Source: DATCYZ01 sp036526195
GTDB taxonomy: Bacteria > Pseudomonadota > Gammaproteobacteria > Burkholderiales > SG8-39
Direction of reading: 5' to 3'
DNA: 62,143 nt
NCBI GenBank assembly: GCA_036526195.1
Contig: DATCYZ010000139.1
Span: forward strand, 1 to 62,143
Of the stretch, positions 60,705 to 62,143 are shown in pieces (position 1 is the first letter of the stretch; every line of letters begins with the position of its first letter). Both the position numbers and the translations under genes were made by a program. The notes under the pieces were generated by a model. That model was not told where the DNA came from. It did not search any database and worked only from the letters and a program-made list of their open reading frames with translations.

Positions 60705-61841
60705 ATGAACCGATTCCCGGCACTTTCACGAGTCCTGACGGGCGCGCTGCTTGCGGCGGCGCTCGCCGGCGCACAGGCGCAGGAGAAGGGCGCCAAGCCA
60801 GGCGCCAGGGCGGGCGGCGAGGCCAAGCCGGCCGCCAGCAAGCCCGCCCCGCCGATGCCGGTGCGCGCGCAGGCCGCGCGCGTCGGGCCGGCGGTGGACG
60901 ACGCAAGCGCCGTCGGCAGCCTGCGCGCCGACGAGGCGATCGTCATCCGGCCCGAGATCGCCGGGCGAATCGAGCGCATCGCCTTCGGCGAAGGCCAGGC
61001 CGTGAAGAAGGGCGACCTGCTGATCCAGATCGACGCCGCCGAACTGCGCGCGGTGCTCGCCTCGTCCGCCGCGCAGGCGAAACTCGAGGCCCAGCGCCTA
61101 GAGCGCGCCGAGGACCTGTTCCGCAAGAAGTTCATCAGCGAACAGGGGCTGGACGAAACCCGCTCCAACCACGCGCGCGCGCTCGCCAAGCAGCGCGAGG
61201 ACGAGGCCAAGCTCGCCAAGGCCACCGTGCGCGCCCCGTTCTCCGGCGTCGCCGGCCTGCGGCAGGTGAGCGAGGGCGCCTACCTCGCCGCCGGCACCGA
61301 CATCGCGCGCCTCGAGAAGATCGACCAGTTGAAGCTCGACTTCCGCCTGCCCGAAGTCTTCATCGGCAAGCTCAAGCCCGGACAGACCCTGCGCGTCGCC
61401 GTCGACGCGTTTTCCGGCGCCGCCTTCACCGGCGCCATCTTCGCCATCGAACCCGCCGTCGACGAACAGACCCGCACCGTGCTCGTTCGCGCCCGCGTCG
61501 ACAACGCCGGCCTGAAGCTGCGCCCCGGCATGTTCGCCCGCGTCGTCCTGCAACTCGGCACCCGCAACGAGGCCGTCTGGGCGCCAGAACAATCCATCGT
61601 CCCCCGCGGTCGCGACAACTTCGTCTACCGCATCGTCGACGGCAAGGCCGAACAGGTGAAGGTGCAACTCGGCGTTCGCACCGTGGGCGAGGTCGAGATA
61701 TTGAAGGGCATCAACGCAGGGGACCTCATCGTGACCGAGGGGGCGGAGAGGATCAGGCCCGGGTCGGCTGTGGCGGTGATGGAGGGGAAGCCGAAGCCGG
61801 CTGCTGCCGAGGCGGCGAAAGCTGGGAAGAGCGGCGGATGA
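60705..61841 (+). CDS. RND efflux periplasmic adaptor (membrane-fusion protein)
   Basis: 378 residues. A signal peptide (MNRFPALSRVLTGALLAAALAGAQAQ) precedes an alanine/lysine/proline linker. The lipoyl halves flank a helical hairpin (AQRLERAEDLFRKKFISEQGLDETR), and barrel and membrane-proximal domains follow (FSGVAGLRQVSEGAYLAAGTDIARLEKID). It links an inner-membrane RND pump to an outer-membrane channel. The pump gene normally next is not visible; instead element B begins about 85 bases after the stop, so the pump is beyond the window or absent. Confidence 0.88.
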   Translation: MNRFPALSRVLTGALLAAALAGAQAQEKGAKPGARAGGEAKPAASKPAPPMPVRAQAARVGPAVDDASAVGSLRADEAIVIRPEIAGRIERIAFGEGQAVKKGDLLIQIDAAELRAVLASSAAQAKLEAQRLERAEDLFRKKFISEQGLDETRSNHARALAKQREDEAKLAKATVRAPFSGVAGLRQVSEGAYLAAGTDIARLEKIDQLKLDFRLPEVFIGKLKPGQTLRVAVDAFSGAAFTGAIFAIEPAVDEQTRTVLVRARVDNAGLKLRPGMFARVVLQLGTRNEAVWAPEQSIVPRGRDNFVYRIVDGKAEQVKVQLGVRTVGEVEILKGINAGDLIVTEGAERIRPGSAVAVMEGKPKPAAAEAAKAGKSGG

Positions 61842-61925
61842 TTACGACTTACAACGAGCACGCCGCGCTCGCTTCGGGCGCCGCCTCAATGCCGTCGAGT
61901 CAATGGGAAGAACAAACCTTCCCCG

Positions 61926-62120
61926 CCGCCTCAATCCGGTTCGACCCGGTCCCGGTTTTTGGCTTTTGTCGGGTGCCTTATCCGACAAAAGCCAAAAGCC
62001 GGGAAACACGACGCTCGCAAACCGCCGCCTTCGATGAGGCACTCGAAGCGGACAAAGGCCAGAGTGTCCCGGCACTTCGTGATTGCCGGGAAAGGCACCC
62101 GGCAATCACGAAGTGCCGGG
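61926..62120. repeat. Paired-hairpin element B at the window end
   Basis: No gene is seen from 61842 to 62143. The block ATCCGGTTCGACCCG (61934-61948), shared with element A, precedes hairpin 1 (arms 61951-61972 and 61982-62003, 22 bp with one T-G pair, 9-base loop). A short 6-bp stem centres on 62038. Hairpin 2 (arms 62068-62090 and 62098-62120) is a perfect 23 bp with a 7-base loop. Upstream, GCCGCCTCAAT is repeated about 50 bases apart. Stems share no sequence with element A except the CCGG/TTT base of hairpin 1. Confidence 0.72.
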
Positions 62121-62143
62121 ATCGATATCCCTCGAGGCAGGCT

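Overview
The window is GC-rich (roughly 70 % by eye) and reads as the chromosome of a facultatively anaerobic, denitrifying, aromatic-degrading betaproteobacterium (Thauera/Azoarcus/Sterolibacterium-like). This rests on an ATP-dependent class I benzoyl-CoA reductase operon of Thauera type, a cbb3 oxidase cluster, several atypical heme-copper oxidases and NO-linked accessory genes, and many FNR/DNR boxes. Genus is not resolved. No tRNA, rRNA, CRISPR array or insertion sequence was seen.

Layout. 1-7333: a minus-strand group of two flavoprotein dehydrogenases, a thiamine-diphosphate enzyme and a cupin, then (around a plus-strand DUF4286-like gene) an HdrD-like Fe-S protein paired with a NarI-like diheme cytochrome b. 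7369-14584: ccoNOQP, ccoG, fixH, small cytochrome genes and an MBL-fold RNase-like gene. 14585-14878: a non-coding block with paired hairpins. 14879-18111: fnr, a lone receiver, a LuxR-type response regulator and a PAS histidine kinase. 18212-23035: hemN, TauE/SafE, MgtC-like, and three stress genes. 23063-28650: a five-gene operon with a tyrosine-less heme-copper oxidase subunit and two cytochrome b fusion proteins. 28787-32950: a second tyrosine-less oxidase with a CuA subunit, a small single-helix subunit, ctaB and a SCO protein. 33104-37269: CtaA-like, DUF2249, a DNR-like regulator, MIP18/PaaD-like and NnrS-like genes.

37243-48807 is the anaerobic benzoyl-CoA core: a BadH-like SDR, RidA, a ferritin-like protein and korBA on the minus strand; oah, dch, bcrCBAD and fdx on the plus strand. 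KorAB would reduce ferredoxin, ferredoxin feeds BcrABCD, and Dch and Oah carry the diene on to ring opening. The usual had gene is not in the window. 48884-53130 holds a double GNAT protein, a hemerythrin, a polytopic membrane protein and paaK. 53261-53979 is the wreck of a liv-type ABC importer. 54671-55617 is a GNAT/Rrf2 pair resembling BadL/BadM. A third Crp/Fnr regulator, a nitronate monooxygenase, a SirB-like protein and a copper set (P-type ATPase, CopZ, membrane-fusion protein) follow, and a second paired-hairpin block ends the window.

Unifying logic. At least ten good TTGAY-N4-RTCAA boxes lie ahead of respiratory, heme, NO-related and aromatic genes. Three Crp/Fnr regulators, all with an E-x-x-S-R recognition helix, are encoded here. 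A separate 19-bp near-identical motif lies ahead of oah-bcr and ahead of the decayed importer; it is a candidate operator for the local Rrf2 protein. The most unusual content is the pair of oxidase-like complexes lacking the active-site tyrosine, one of them with two cytochrome b electron-transfer fusions, and the paired-hairpin elements whose loop lengths are conserved while their stem sequences are not.
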